This document shows positions 1-7,239 of a DNA stretch of 56,011 nt, piece by piece. This DNA is from Bacteroidales bacterium UBA5235 (GTDB lineage Bacteria > Bacteroidota > Bacteroidia > Bacteroidales > VadinHA17). A program made the position numbers and the translations under genes. The stretch is taken from the NCBI GenBank assembly GCA_002409145.1, contig DHUL01000062.1, forward strand, positions 66,633-122,643. The letters are read 5' to 3'. Every line of letters starts with the position of its first letter. Position 1 is the first letter of the stretch. The notes beneath the pieces were generated by a model that was not told the origin of the DNA, did no database searches, and worked only from the letters and a program-made list of their open reading frames with translations.

Positions 1-1162
1 CCATGTCTCCCTCCTTTAATCCGCGGGTTGTCACGGCAGGAGTACCCACTCTGATCCCTGAGGTAAGGAAGGGTGATCGGGAGTCGAACGGCACCATATT
101 CTTATTAACGGTTATGTGTGCCCTGACCAGGGTGTTTTCAACCTTCTTGCCTGAAATTTCCGGGAATCGTGTTCTCAGATCGATCAGCATCGAGTGGTTG
201 TCTGTTCCGCCTGAAATGACTTTGTACCCGAGTGCCATAAATGTTTCGGCCATCACTGCGGCATTTTGTTTGACCTGCTGCTGATAGGTCCGGAACTCCG
301 GTTTCAGTGCTTCTCCGAATGATACGGCCTTGGAAGCTATAACATGTTCCAGCGGTCCGCCCTGGATGCCCGGGAAGACGGCTGAGTTGAGCATTGCTGA
401 CATCATTTTAATCTCGCCCCTGGGAGTGGTCACACCCCATGGGTTGGGGAAGTCTGTACCAAGGAGGATGATTCCTCCGCGCGGTCCCCTGAGGGTTTTG
501 TGTGTTGTCGAGGTAACGATGTGTGCATATCGGAGCGGGTTATCGAGCAATCCTGCTGCGATCAGACCGGCAGGGTGTGCCATGTCAATCATAAGCAATG
601 CCCCCACCCTGTCAGCGATGGTACGCATCCTTGCGTAGTCCCATTCCCTGGAGTAAGCAGAGGCGCCGCCCACGATCAGTTTTGGCTTTTCGCGAAGGGC
701 AACCTCCTCCATCATATCATAGTCTACCCTGCCTGTCTCTTCTTTTACTCCATAAGCCACCGGATTGTACAGTATGCCTGAGGAGTTCACCGGAGATCCG
801 TGTGAGAGGTGGCCTCCGTGAGACAGATTCAACCCCAGGAAGGTATCACCCGGCTTCAGGACGGTAAGGAAGACAGACATGTTTGCCTGGGCTCCGGAGT
901 GGGGCTGCACGTTAGCGTATTCTGCATTGAAGAGTTTCTTCAGCCTGTCAATTGCGAGCTGTTCAACCTCGTCAACAACCTCGCATCCGCCGTAATATCT
1001 TGCCCCGGGGTAGCCTTCCGCGTACTTGTTGGTAAGTACGGATCCCATTGCTTCAAGCACCTGGGGGCTGACGAAATTCTCCGATGCGATAAGTTCAATA
1101 CCTTCGGTCTGGCGTTTGCGTTCGCGGTCGATCAGTTCAAATACTGCGCTGTCTCTTTCCAT
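1..1162 (-). CDS. glyA: Serine hydroxymethyltransferase, partial (C-terminus beyond left edge)
   Basis: This PLP enzyme interconverts serine plus tetrahydrofolate with glycine plus 5,10-methylene-tetrahydrofolate in the cytosol, the main one-carbon source. The 387 visible residues begin MERDSAVFELIDRER and carry the family's GIELIASENFVS block, the YPGARYYGG segment and the PLP-lysine motif STTHKTLRGPRGG with the lysine at about residue 222. The family is normally about 420-430 aa, so roughly 40 C-terminal residues are cut off by the window edge. The ATG at 1162 is the only good start, because an in-frame stop lies a short way upstream with no ATG or GTG between. It lies 149 bases downstream of the ClC gene on the same strand, with its own -7 box and a leader hairpin, so it is probably transcribed independently. 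The identification is secure. Confidence 0.97.
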   Translation of the reverse strand, partial: MERDSAVFELIDRERKRQTEGIELIASENFVSPQVLEAMGSVLTNKYAEGYPGARYYGGCEVVDEVEQLAIDRLKKLFNAEYANVQPHSGAQANMSVFLTVLKPGDTFLGLNLSHGGHLSHGSPVNSSGILYNPVAYGVKEETGRVDYDMMEEVALREKPKLIVGGASAYSREWDYARMRTIADRVGALLMIDMAHPAGLIAAGLLDNPLRYAHIVTSTTHKTLRGPRGGIILLGTDFPNPWGVTTPRGEIKMMSAMLNSAVFPGIQGGPLEHVIASKAVSFGEALKPEFRTYQQQVKQNAAVMAETFMALGYKVISGGTDNHSMLIDLRTRFPEISGKKVENTLVRAHITVNKNMVPFDSRSPFLTSGIRVGTPAVTTRGLKEGDM

Positions 1163-1191
1163 GATAAGTTTCTTAGATCTGTTGATAAATG

Positions 1192-1219
1192 CCCGTCACC
1201 CAAAACCGGTGAAGACGGG
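1192..1219 (-). promoter_or_regulatory. Stem-loop in the glyA 5' leader
   Basis: On the minus strand the untranslated leader between the predicted transcription start and the glyA ATG folds as CCCGT, a three-base bulge, CACC, a GGTTTTG loop, GGTG, ACGGG. That gives nine base pairs directly upstream of the translation start region. No run of T follows it, so it is not an obvious intrinsic terminator. It could affect mRNA stability or translation. No known riboswitch is recognised. Confidence 0.35.
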
Positions 1220-1230
1220 ATGTTTACGGG

Positions 1231-1238
1231 CAAATATA
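1231..1238 (-). promoter_or_regulatory. Bacteroidota-type -7 box for glyA
   Basis: The minus strand reads TATATTTG, an exact match to the Bacteroidota sigma-factor -7 consensus TAnnTTTG, 68 bases before the glyA ATG. A clear -33 TTTG at the usual 19-21 base spacing is not seen. Placement between two same-strand genes supports a separate glyA promoter. Confidence 0.5.
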
Positions 1239-1311
1239 CATTTAATAATCAATTTTTCTCATGACTGCAGCTGTCATTGAAGCAGTATGAATGCAAGATT
1301 AAAAAGCCGGA

Positions 1312-3090
1312 TTATTCCTCTGAAAACTGTCTTAGCAGTTCGCGATATGCAGAGAAGATTCTTGACTTTGAGATGAAACCCACGTACCGGCCTTTGTCAA
1401 GTACAGGAAGGTTCCAGGCCCCGGTGCGTTCAAAGGCATCCAGGACTGCATCACTTCTCTCACTGAGATCGATATAGGAAGGCGGTATTGTCATCAGTTC
1501 CCTCACAGTGATTTTATCATAGAGCTCGGGACTGAACATCTTGTCACGGACGTCATCGAGCAGCACAACGCCCTCGAGGATATTGAACTCATCCACAACA
1601 GGGAAGAGGTTCCGGTTTGATTTCGATATCTGCTTTACAAGGTCTCCGAGGTTGCCGTCGGGTCTTACCGTCAGGAGGTCCTTTTCTACCTCTTTTGACC
1701 AGTCGAGCAGAGTCATCACAGCCTTGTCCTTGTCATGTGTAATCAGCTCGCCTGTTATTGCAAGCTGTTCGTGGTAAATTGAATATTTCTGGAATGTTCT
1801 GGCAGTGATAAAGGCGACTGTTGAGGTAAGTATGAGAGGGATGAGCAGGCCATATCCTTCTGTTATCTCTGCTATCAGGAAGATAGCGGTCAGTGGGGCA
1901 TGGAGTACAGCTGAGAATACCCCTGCCATGGCGGTAAGGGTGAAGCTGCTCTCGACGAGTGTGAGGCCAAAGAGGTGATTAAGGAGGCTGGAAAGGTAAT
2001 AGCCTGCCACGCCTCCGGTAAAGAGGACTGGTGCCACGATTCCGCCCACGCCCCCGGCGCCGTTTGTGGAAGCTGTAGCCACTACTTTGACCAGCAGCAG
2101 GCCAGCCATCAGGACTGAGAAGGACCAGAAGCCGGAAGCCATATTGCCGAAGATCTCATTGCCTGGTGCAGACCCGCTACCGGCATTGAGTAGCACCATC
2201 ACCGTCTCATATCCTTCGCCATAGAGCGCCGGGTAGAAATAGATCAGGGCTCCGATTATCAATCCGCCCACCACCAGCCTTATCCATTTGTTGCCAATCT
2301 TTTTGTAGAGCTTTTCGATTCCGATCGTAGCCCTCGTGAAATATATTCCTACCAGCCCGCAGAAAAAGCCCAGGATGAGGTAGTATGGCAGTTCGCTCAG
2401 CAGGAATCCCTGTTTTACCTGGAAGGAAAAGAGCACATTGTCACCCATGAAGAAGAACGCCACGGTGGCTGCAGTCACCGATGATATCAGCAGCGGAACA
2501 ATTGATGACAGTGTAAGGTCAAGCATCAGCACCTCAAGTGTGAATAGTATTCCTCCGATAGGAGCTTTGAAGATACCGGAGATGGCTCCGGCCACACCAC
2601 ATCCGAGCAAAAGTGTCACATACTTGTAGTTGAGTTTGAAGTGGCGTGCGATGTTTGATCCTATCGAAGCCCCGGTAAGAACGATGGGAGCCTCTGCTCC
2701 CACCGAACCGCCGAAGCCGATGGTGAGTGAACTGGTCAGAATTGATGACCAGTTGTTATGAGGTTTTATGTTGCTTTTTCTAGTCGAGATAGCATAAAGA
2801 ACCCTGCTGATCCCGTGCGAGATATTGTCACGAACGATGTACTTCACAGCCAGTACCGTAAGGAATATCCCGAAAAGCGGATAGGCAAGCGAGAGAACTC
2901 CCCCGGCCCCTTTCATTACACCCTGGGTGAACAGGACGTGGGTAAAGTGAATTGCGTTCTTCATCATCGCGGCTGCCAGCGCACTGACGAGCCCGACCAG
3001 AAAACTGAGGATGTAAATCAGGGTCTGCTGGTTGGTCAGTAAAGATTTAAACTGCTTTATTTTCCTAATTAACAGATTGTTCAAGATCAC
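1312..3090 (-). CDS. ClC-family chloride channel/transporter with C-terminal CBS pair
   Basis: This is an integral membrane anion channel or exchanger. The 592-aa product has about a dozen hydrophobic segments over residues 25-430. It shows the ClC signatures SHGIS (selectivity loop, about 91), GSVGAEAPIV (gating glutamate Glu133), KAPIGGILFTLEV (about 175-187) and GGVGGIVAP. Two CBS domains follow from about 450 to 585 and probably sense nucleotides. At the position where H+/Cl- exchangers carry the internal proton glutamate, this protein has Val187 directly after Glu186, as in channel-type ClCs. The usual GREGP/GKEGP is GAEAP. The start is GTG at 3090, since an in-frame stop lies just upstream and a -7 box sits 29 bases before it. 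Whether it acts as a channel or an exchanger is an inference. Confidence 0.92.
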   Translation of the reverse strand: MILNNLLIRKIKQFKSLLTNQQTLIYILSFLVGLVSALAAAMMKNAIHFTHVLFTQGVMKGAGGVLSLAYPLFGIFLTVLAVKYIVRDNISHGISRVLYAISTRKSNIKPHNNWSSILTSSLTIGFGGSVGAEAPIVLTGASIGSNIARHFKLNYKYVTLLLGCGVAGAISGIFKAPIGGILFTLEVLMLDLTLSSIVPLLISSVTAATVAFFFMGDNVLFSFQVKQGFLLSELPYYLILGFFCGLVGIYFTRATIGIEKLYKKIGNKWIRLVVGGLIIGALIYFYPALYGEGYETVMVLLNAGSGSAPGNEIFGNMASGFWSFSVLMAGLLLVKVVATASTNGAGGVGGIVAPVLFTGGVAGYYLSSLLNHLFGLTLVESSFTLTAMAGVFSAVLHAPLTAIFLIAEITEGYGLLIPLILTSTVAFITARTFQKYSIYHEQLAITGELITHDKDKAVMTLLDWSKEVEKDLLTVRPDGNLGDLVKQISKSNRNLFPVVDEFNILEGVVLLDDVRDKMFSPELYDKITVRELMTIPPSYIDLSERSDAVLDAFERTGAWNLPVLDKGRYVGFISKSRIFSAYRELLRQFSEE

Positions 3091-3118
3091 CGGAGAAAAA
3101 TGAAAAATATTCAGATTA

Positions 3119-3126
3119 CAAATATA
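3119..3126 (-). promoter_or_regulatory. Bacteroidota-type -7 box for the ClC gene
   Basis: The minus strand reads TATATTTG, an exact TAnnTTTG match, ending 29 bases before the GTG start of the ClC gene. It lies in the short divergent spacer shared with the M16 peptidase promoter. Confidence 0.5.
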
Positions 3127-3157
3127 TTATAAAATGAGGAGCAGATGTTTATTTTGG

Positions 3158-3165
3158 TAAGTTTG
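3158..3165 (+). promoter_or_regulatory. Bacteroidota-type -7 box for the M16 peptidase operon
   Basis: TAAGTTTG is an exact TAnnTTTG match ending 15 bases before the ATG at 3181. It lies downstream of the alternative ATG at 3145, which favours the later start for the peptidase. Confidence 0.45.
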
Positions 3166-3180
3166 GCATATTTTGCATTT

Positions 3181-4422
3181 ATGATAGGATTTGAAAGGCA
3201 TAAGCTTGCCAACGGGCTGAAGGTGATAGTGCACCGTGATGAGGGCACTCCCATGGTGACAACCAATATTCTTTATGATGCAGGTTCAAGGGATGAGGAC
3301 CCGGAGGCCACCGGGTTTGCACATCTCTTTGAACACCTGATGTTCGAGGGGACTCAGGACATACCTCTTTTTGATGTGCCTGTGATGATGGCCGGTGGTG
3401 AGAATAATGCTTTCACCAACAATGACCTGACCAACTACTATATTACTCTTCCTGCGAACAACCTTGAGACTGCGTTTTGGCTTGAGTCAGACAGGATGAG
3501 GGGTCTTGACCTGGCAGAGGAGAGGCTGGCCAACCAGAAGAGTGTTGTCACCGAGGAGTTCAGACAGCGTTATATTAACCAGCCATACGGTGATCTTCTG
3601 CTGCTGCTCCGGCCTCTGGCCTACAGGGTTCATCCCTACCGGTGGCCGGCCATCGGGATGGATATCAGTCACATTGAGAAAGCAGACAGCATTTCGGCAA
3701 GGAGGTTTTATGACCGGTTCTACACCCCCTCAAATGCAATACTCAGTGTTGCCGGCAACGTTGATCCGGATGTAGTGTTCAGGCTTGCAGAGAAATGGTT
3801 CGGAGCAGTTCCGCCTGGTGACAGGCCGGAAAGAAAGCTCCCGGTGGAACCGGGACAGACGGAACGGCGTGAGCTTACGGTACACAGGCCAGTTCCTGCT
3901 CCTCACCTGATCATGGCCTTTCACATGGGAAGCAGGGAGAGCCGCGACTTTTACATCCTTGACCTGCTTACAGATATACTGGCCGGGTGTGATTCCGCGA
4001 GGTTCCCTGACATACTCGTCAGGAAGAAGGAGCTATTCAGCGAAGCCGACATATATCTCTCAGGCGAAGCTGATCCGGGCCTCGTCATCTTCAGTGGCAG
4101 GCTGAGAGACGGGATTGATGTCAGGAAAGCCGAGGAGGCGGTCAGATCAGAGTTTGAAAGGCTTACTGCAGAGCGTGTCACTGCCGCCGAACTTGACAAG
4201 GCGCGCAACAGGTATGAGTCGCACCGGCTGATGTCATACATCAGCGCTTCCAATAAGGCATTCAGCCTTGCCTATCATGAGGTGCTGGGTGATGCTGAAG
4301 GCATCAACAGGGAGCATGAGCAGTACATGAGTGTGACTGCAGAAGAGATAGCCTCAACAGCCGGATTTACATTCAGGTCCGGGAATTGCAGTGTAATCTA
4401 TTACCTACCCGAGAAGAGATGA
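3181..4422 (+). CDS. M16-family zinc metallopeptidase, catalytic member
   Basis: A pitrilysin/insulysin-type zinc peptidase of 413 aa. The inverted zinc motif HLFEH lies at residues 48-52, with the third ligand expected in SVVTEEFRQR at about 125. The GGENNAFTNNDLTNYY segment is typical of bacterial M16 proteins. The reading frame extends upstream to an ATG at 3145. I chose 3181 because the protein then begins MIGFERHKLANGLKVIV as in relatives, and because a -7 box lies between the two starts. With this start no signal peptide is evident. With the 3145 start a hydrophobic N-terminus would be added, so location is uncertain. The stop overlaps the next gene's start (ATGA), and the next gene encodes an M16 partner lacking the zinc motif. 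The two probably form an alpha/beta peptidase heterodimer. Confidence 0.9.
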   Translation: MIGFERHKLANGLKVIVHRDEGTPMVTTNILYDAGSRDEDPEATGFAHLFEHLMFEGTQDIPLFDVPVMMAGGENNAFTNNDLTNYYITLPANNLETAFWLESDRMRGLDLAEERLANQKSVVTEEFRQRYINQPYGDLLLLLRPLAYRVHPYRWPAIGMDISHIEKADSISARRFYDRFYTPSNAILSVAGNVDPDVVFRLAEKWFGAVPPGDRPERKLPVEPGQTERRELTVHRPVPAPHLIMAFHMGSRESRDFYILDLLTDILAGCDSARFPDILVRKKELFSEADIYLSGEADPGLVIFSGRLRDGIDVRKAEEAVRSEFERLTAERVTAAELDKARNRYESHRLMSYISASNKAFSLAYHEVLGDAEGINREHEQYMSVTAEEIASTAGFTFRSGNCSVIYYLPEKR

Positions 4423-5705
4423 GAGACTCAGCTATAAAGGGAGCTCCCGAGATCATTACTCCGTCAGCGGGGGACACATCCCTGCCGGAACCGGTTATGC
4501 TTGGCAACGGAGTACCTGTATACATGGCGGGAAATGGCACCGTCGATCTCCTGAGAATCGAGTTTGTCTTCCCTGCCGGCCAGGTGATGGAGGAGGTTCA
4601 CCTGGCAGCTTCTACCGCCAGCGCCATGCTCACCGAGGGCACCATAGATCATGATGCAACCACAATCAATGACCTTATTGACAGCACCGGTGCCGCCCTG
4701 ACACATGCTGCTGACAAGGACACCGCCGGACTGGTTACAGTCACCCTGACAAGAAAGCTCGATGATGTGATGGCGCTTGCCTGTGAGGTACTCTTCAGCC
4801 CCACTTTTCCTGAAAACGAATTCAGGATGCTCACAGACAGAAGGTTACAGGCTTTTCTGACCAGCAGACAGAGGACTTCGGTGATAGCGAGGGAAGCATT
4901 TTATGAAGCTCTCTGCGGCAGCGCAAGTCCTTATGGTCGCATTACCACGGAGGATGATTACCGGAGTCTTACTACCGGTGACCTGCGGGAGTTTCACCGG
5001 AAGCACTACAGGCCGGAGAATATGTATGTAACGGTTGCCGGCAGTGAACCCTGGAAGGCGCTACCCGTACTGGAAAGGCACTTTTCAGGCAATGGAACGG
5101 GCAAGTGGAAGAAGCCACCGCTCCCCTCCCCCATACTGGATACGACTGAGCCGGGAAAGGTCTTCCGTGATGTTCCCAACTCTGTTCAGAGCACAGTACG
5201 AATGGGGTGGAAGGGGATTACCCGCAACCATCCTGATTACCAGGCGTTGCAGGTAGCCACAATGATACTCGGCGGGTATTTCGGCTCACGCCTGATGCGC
5301 AGCATACGTGAGGAGAAGGGCTATACGTACGGCATCGGAGCAGTCGCCGGCGCATTCCATGGCATAGGGTATATAACAATCATGACCGATGTTGCAAATG
5401 CCTACAGGGATGAGACTCTGGATGAAATCAGGAAGGAGGTTGAGAAGCTCCGTACCGGGGAGGTAAGCAATGAGGAGATGGCCCTGGTAAGAAATCACAT
5501 GATGGGAGAGCTTGCCCGGCTGTTTGACGGACCGTTTTCGGTTGCCGATGCCATCAGGGGCATTATCGACTATGAGGCCGGAGCAGATTATTATACCCGT
5601 TTTGCCGATACTGTGAAAACTATTACGCCTGCCAGGATAATGGAGATATTCAATAAGTATTTCAATCCTGATGAAGCCTTCGGGATCATAGCCGGAAGCC
5701 GATGA
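4419..5705 (+). CDS. M16-family peptidase-like protein, non-catalytic partner
   Basis: This 428-aa protein has the M16 two-lobe organisation but no HXXEH. The corresponding place reads MLTEGTIDHDATT. The C-terminal lobe keeps the family signature SRLMRSIREEKGYTYGIGA. Such zinc-less members pair with a catalytic M16 subunit and help form the closed chamber that holds the substrate. The ATG at 4419 overlaps the stop of the upstream catalytic gene (ATGA). An earlier in-frame ATG at 4386 would overlap 37 bases of that gene and is less likely. The stop in turn overlaps the start of the type IX secretion cargo gene, so all three look translationally coupled. Membership in M16 is clear, and the lack of catalysis is inferred from the missing motif. 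Confidence 0.9.
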   Translation: MRDSAIKGAPEIITPSAGDTSLPEPVMLGNGVPVYMAGNGTVDLLRIEFVFPAGQVMEEVHLAASTASAMLTEGTIDHDATTINDLIDSTGAALTHAADKDTAGLVTVTLTRKLDDVMALACEVLFSPTFPENEFRMLTDRRLQAFLTSRQRTSVIAREAFYEALCGSASPYGRITTEDDYRSLTTGDLREFHRKHYRPENMYVTVAGSEPWKALPVLERHFSGNGTGKWKKPPLPSPILDTTEPGKVFRDVPNSVQSTVRMGWKGITRNHPDYQALQVATMILGGYFGSRLMRSIREEKGYTYGIGAVAGAFHGIGYITIMTDVANAYRDETLDEIRKEVEKLRTGEVSNEEMALVRNHMMGELARLFDGPFSVADAIRGIIDYEAGADYYTRFADTVKTITPARIMEIFNKYFNPDEAFGIIAGSR

Positions 5706-7177
5706 AAAAGCGGAGGACCATAAAAAAACTCTTCATCCCGCTGTTATTCTGCAGTTTGTTTGCTTTTCCGCTGACAGGACAGGATGAAGAAACGCCTCTT
5801 TCACCACGTCTTGACATGGTAACCGTTGACCCTGTAACAGGGTTTGCCATTCTGAGGTGGCTTCCCTCCCCGTCTCCGGATGTGGGCAGCTATGTGGTTT
5901 ACACTTTTGCTGCGGGAACGGCAACCGCCATTGATACTATTCCCACTCCTTTCGTGTTTGAATATACCCATACCGCTTCAGCTGCCAGGTACAGGAGTGT
6001 CACATACGTGGTGGCAGCCATCGACTCGTCGGGCAATTCCAGTCCCCTCAGCAACAGCCTCAGCACAATATGGCTGACAGCCACTGAGGACCCGTGCACT
6101 GCAACTATAGCAATCTCATGGACGGAATATGAAAACCAGTATCATCCCGGGAGCGGTCACCTGCTGCACATAACAGACGGAACGGGGGGTTCCCTTCCTG
6201 ATGTCCCCCTGCCCCTTTCCCCGACACAGTACCTGTTCACCGGGTATGATCCGGATACTGAATATTGTTTTCATGTTGAGGTTACCGACAATGCGGGCTC
6301 TCTCTCATCTTCAGGCAGAGCATGTGTCACCACCGGGAGCGAGAAAGCCCCGGACTGGGTAAGGATAGATGCAATTGCAGTTGAGAATGGCGGAATATCA
6401 TTCACTGCCGGCTATGACCCGGTAACAGTGATGAATGATTTCAAACTGTTTAGCTTCAATCCCGATGCACTCATATGGGAAGAGACGTCTTCTTCAACCG
6501 GTTCTGGCGGCATTGTCTCCTTTACCCGGGCAGGGTCAGACACCGCTGTGGCACGTCAGTACAGGGTTGCAGCCCTGAACAGCTGCGGGATGACCTCGAC
6601 TCTTTCAGCCCCTTCCCGCAATATGGTGCTGGAGTCATCAATCAACGGAACACTGATCAACCTGAGGTGGAACAGACCATCCGCCGGATGGAACGGACTC
6701 TTCAGCGTATGGCGTGATATCGGGGAGGGTCCCCACGAAGTGGTTTCTACCCTGTCTGACACGGTCTGGTCAGATGATTATACAGTCTTCGCTCCTGATG
6801 TATCAGCAGGTGAAGTGGTATACCGTGTATCAACTGCGGATCCCTCAGCGCCCGGGGGCACAAGGCCACATCTTTCCTCGGCAGCAGTAATAGGGACCAG
6901 CGAGGATATCCATATGCCCAATGCCTTCACTCCCTGGAGTACGGATGAGAACGCCATTTTCAGGCCTGAATTTTCATTTCAGCCAGAGGAATATGATTTC
7001 AGAATACATTCAAGGAACGGTGTTTTGCTCTTCCGCACGGGTGACCCCGGCGAAGGATGGGATGGCAGGCACAACGGAAGGCCGATGCCTCCGGGAGTAT
7101 ACCTGTGGAGCCTGAAACTCACCAGACCAGCCGGAGAAACAGTTGTAATGAACGGAACTGTAACAATACTGCCATAA
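5702..7177 (+). CDS. Secreted FN3-like protein with gliding-motility-type (T9SS type B) C-terminal sorting domain
   Basis: A 491-aa extracellular or surface protein. A lysine/arginine-rich start and hydrophobic core (LFIPLLFCSLFAFPLTG) form a signal peptide. Several fibronectin-III-like beta modules follow over about residues 30-400. The last 85 residues match the CHU_C/gliding-motility C-terminal domain: MPNAFTPWSTDENAIFRP, then IHSRNGVLLFR, then EGWDGRHNGRPMPPGVYLW. That domain directs export through the type IX secretion system of Bacteroidota. No enzymatic domain is recognised, so an adhesin or structural role is possible but unproven. The ATG at 5702 overlaps the preceding M16-like gene's stop (ATGA), making this the third gene of a coupled operon. 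The secretion machinery itself is not in the window. Confidence 0.88.
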   Translation: MKKRRTIKKLFIPLLFCSLFAFPLTGQDEETPLSPRLDMVTVDPVTGFAILRWLPSPSPDVGSYVVYTFAAGTATAIDTIPTPFVFEYTHTASAARYRSVTYVVAAIDSSGNSSPLSNSLSTIWLTATEDPCTATIAISWTEYENQYHPGSGHLLHITDGTGGSLPDVPLPLSPTQYLFTGYDPDTEYCFHVEVTDNAGSLSSSGRACVTTGSEKAPDWVRIDAIAVENGGISFTAGYDPVTVMNDFKLFSFNPDALIWEETSSSTGSGGIVSFTRAGSDTAVARQYRVAALNSCGMTSTLSAPSRNMVLESSINGTLINLRWNRPSAGWNGLFSVWRDIGEGPHEVVSTLSDTVWSDDYTVFAPDVSAGEVVYRVSTADPSAPGGTRPHLSSAAVIGTSEDIHMPNAFTPWSTDENAIFRPEFSFQPEEYDFRIHSRNGVLLFRTGDPGEGWDGRHNGRPMPPGVYLWSLKLTRPAGETVVMNGTVTILP

Positions 7178-7207
7178 CAGCCAGGGAAAAAAATGAGCCG
7201 ATTTTCG

Positions 7208-7215
7208 TATCTTTG
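7208..7215 (+). promoter_or_regulatory. Bacteroidota-type -7 box for the rsh gene
   Basis: TATCTTTG matches TAnnTTTG exactly and ends 24 bases before the rsh ATG. It sits in the 62-base spacer after the secreted-protein gene. No convincing -33 TTTG is seen. Confidence 0.5.
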
Positions 7216-7239
7216 TCATTCGTTTGCAGGTAGAGACTG

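Noticed and set aside
1261..1277. Small palindrome ATGAC...GTCAT between ClC and glyA as a terminator or operator
   Set aside because: Only five pairs, no T run in the ClC direction, and no repeated copy. Evidence too weak to list as a feature.
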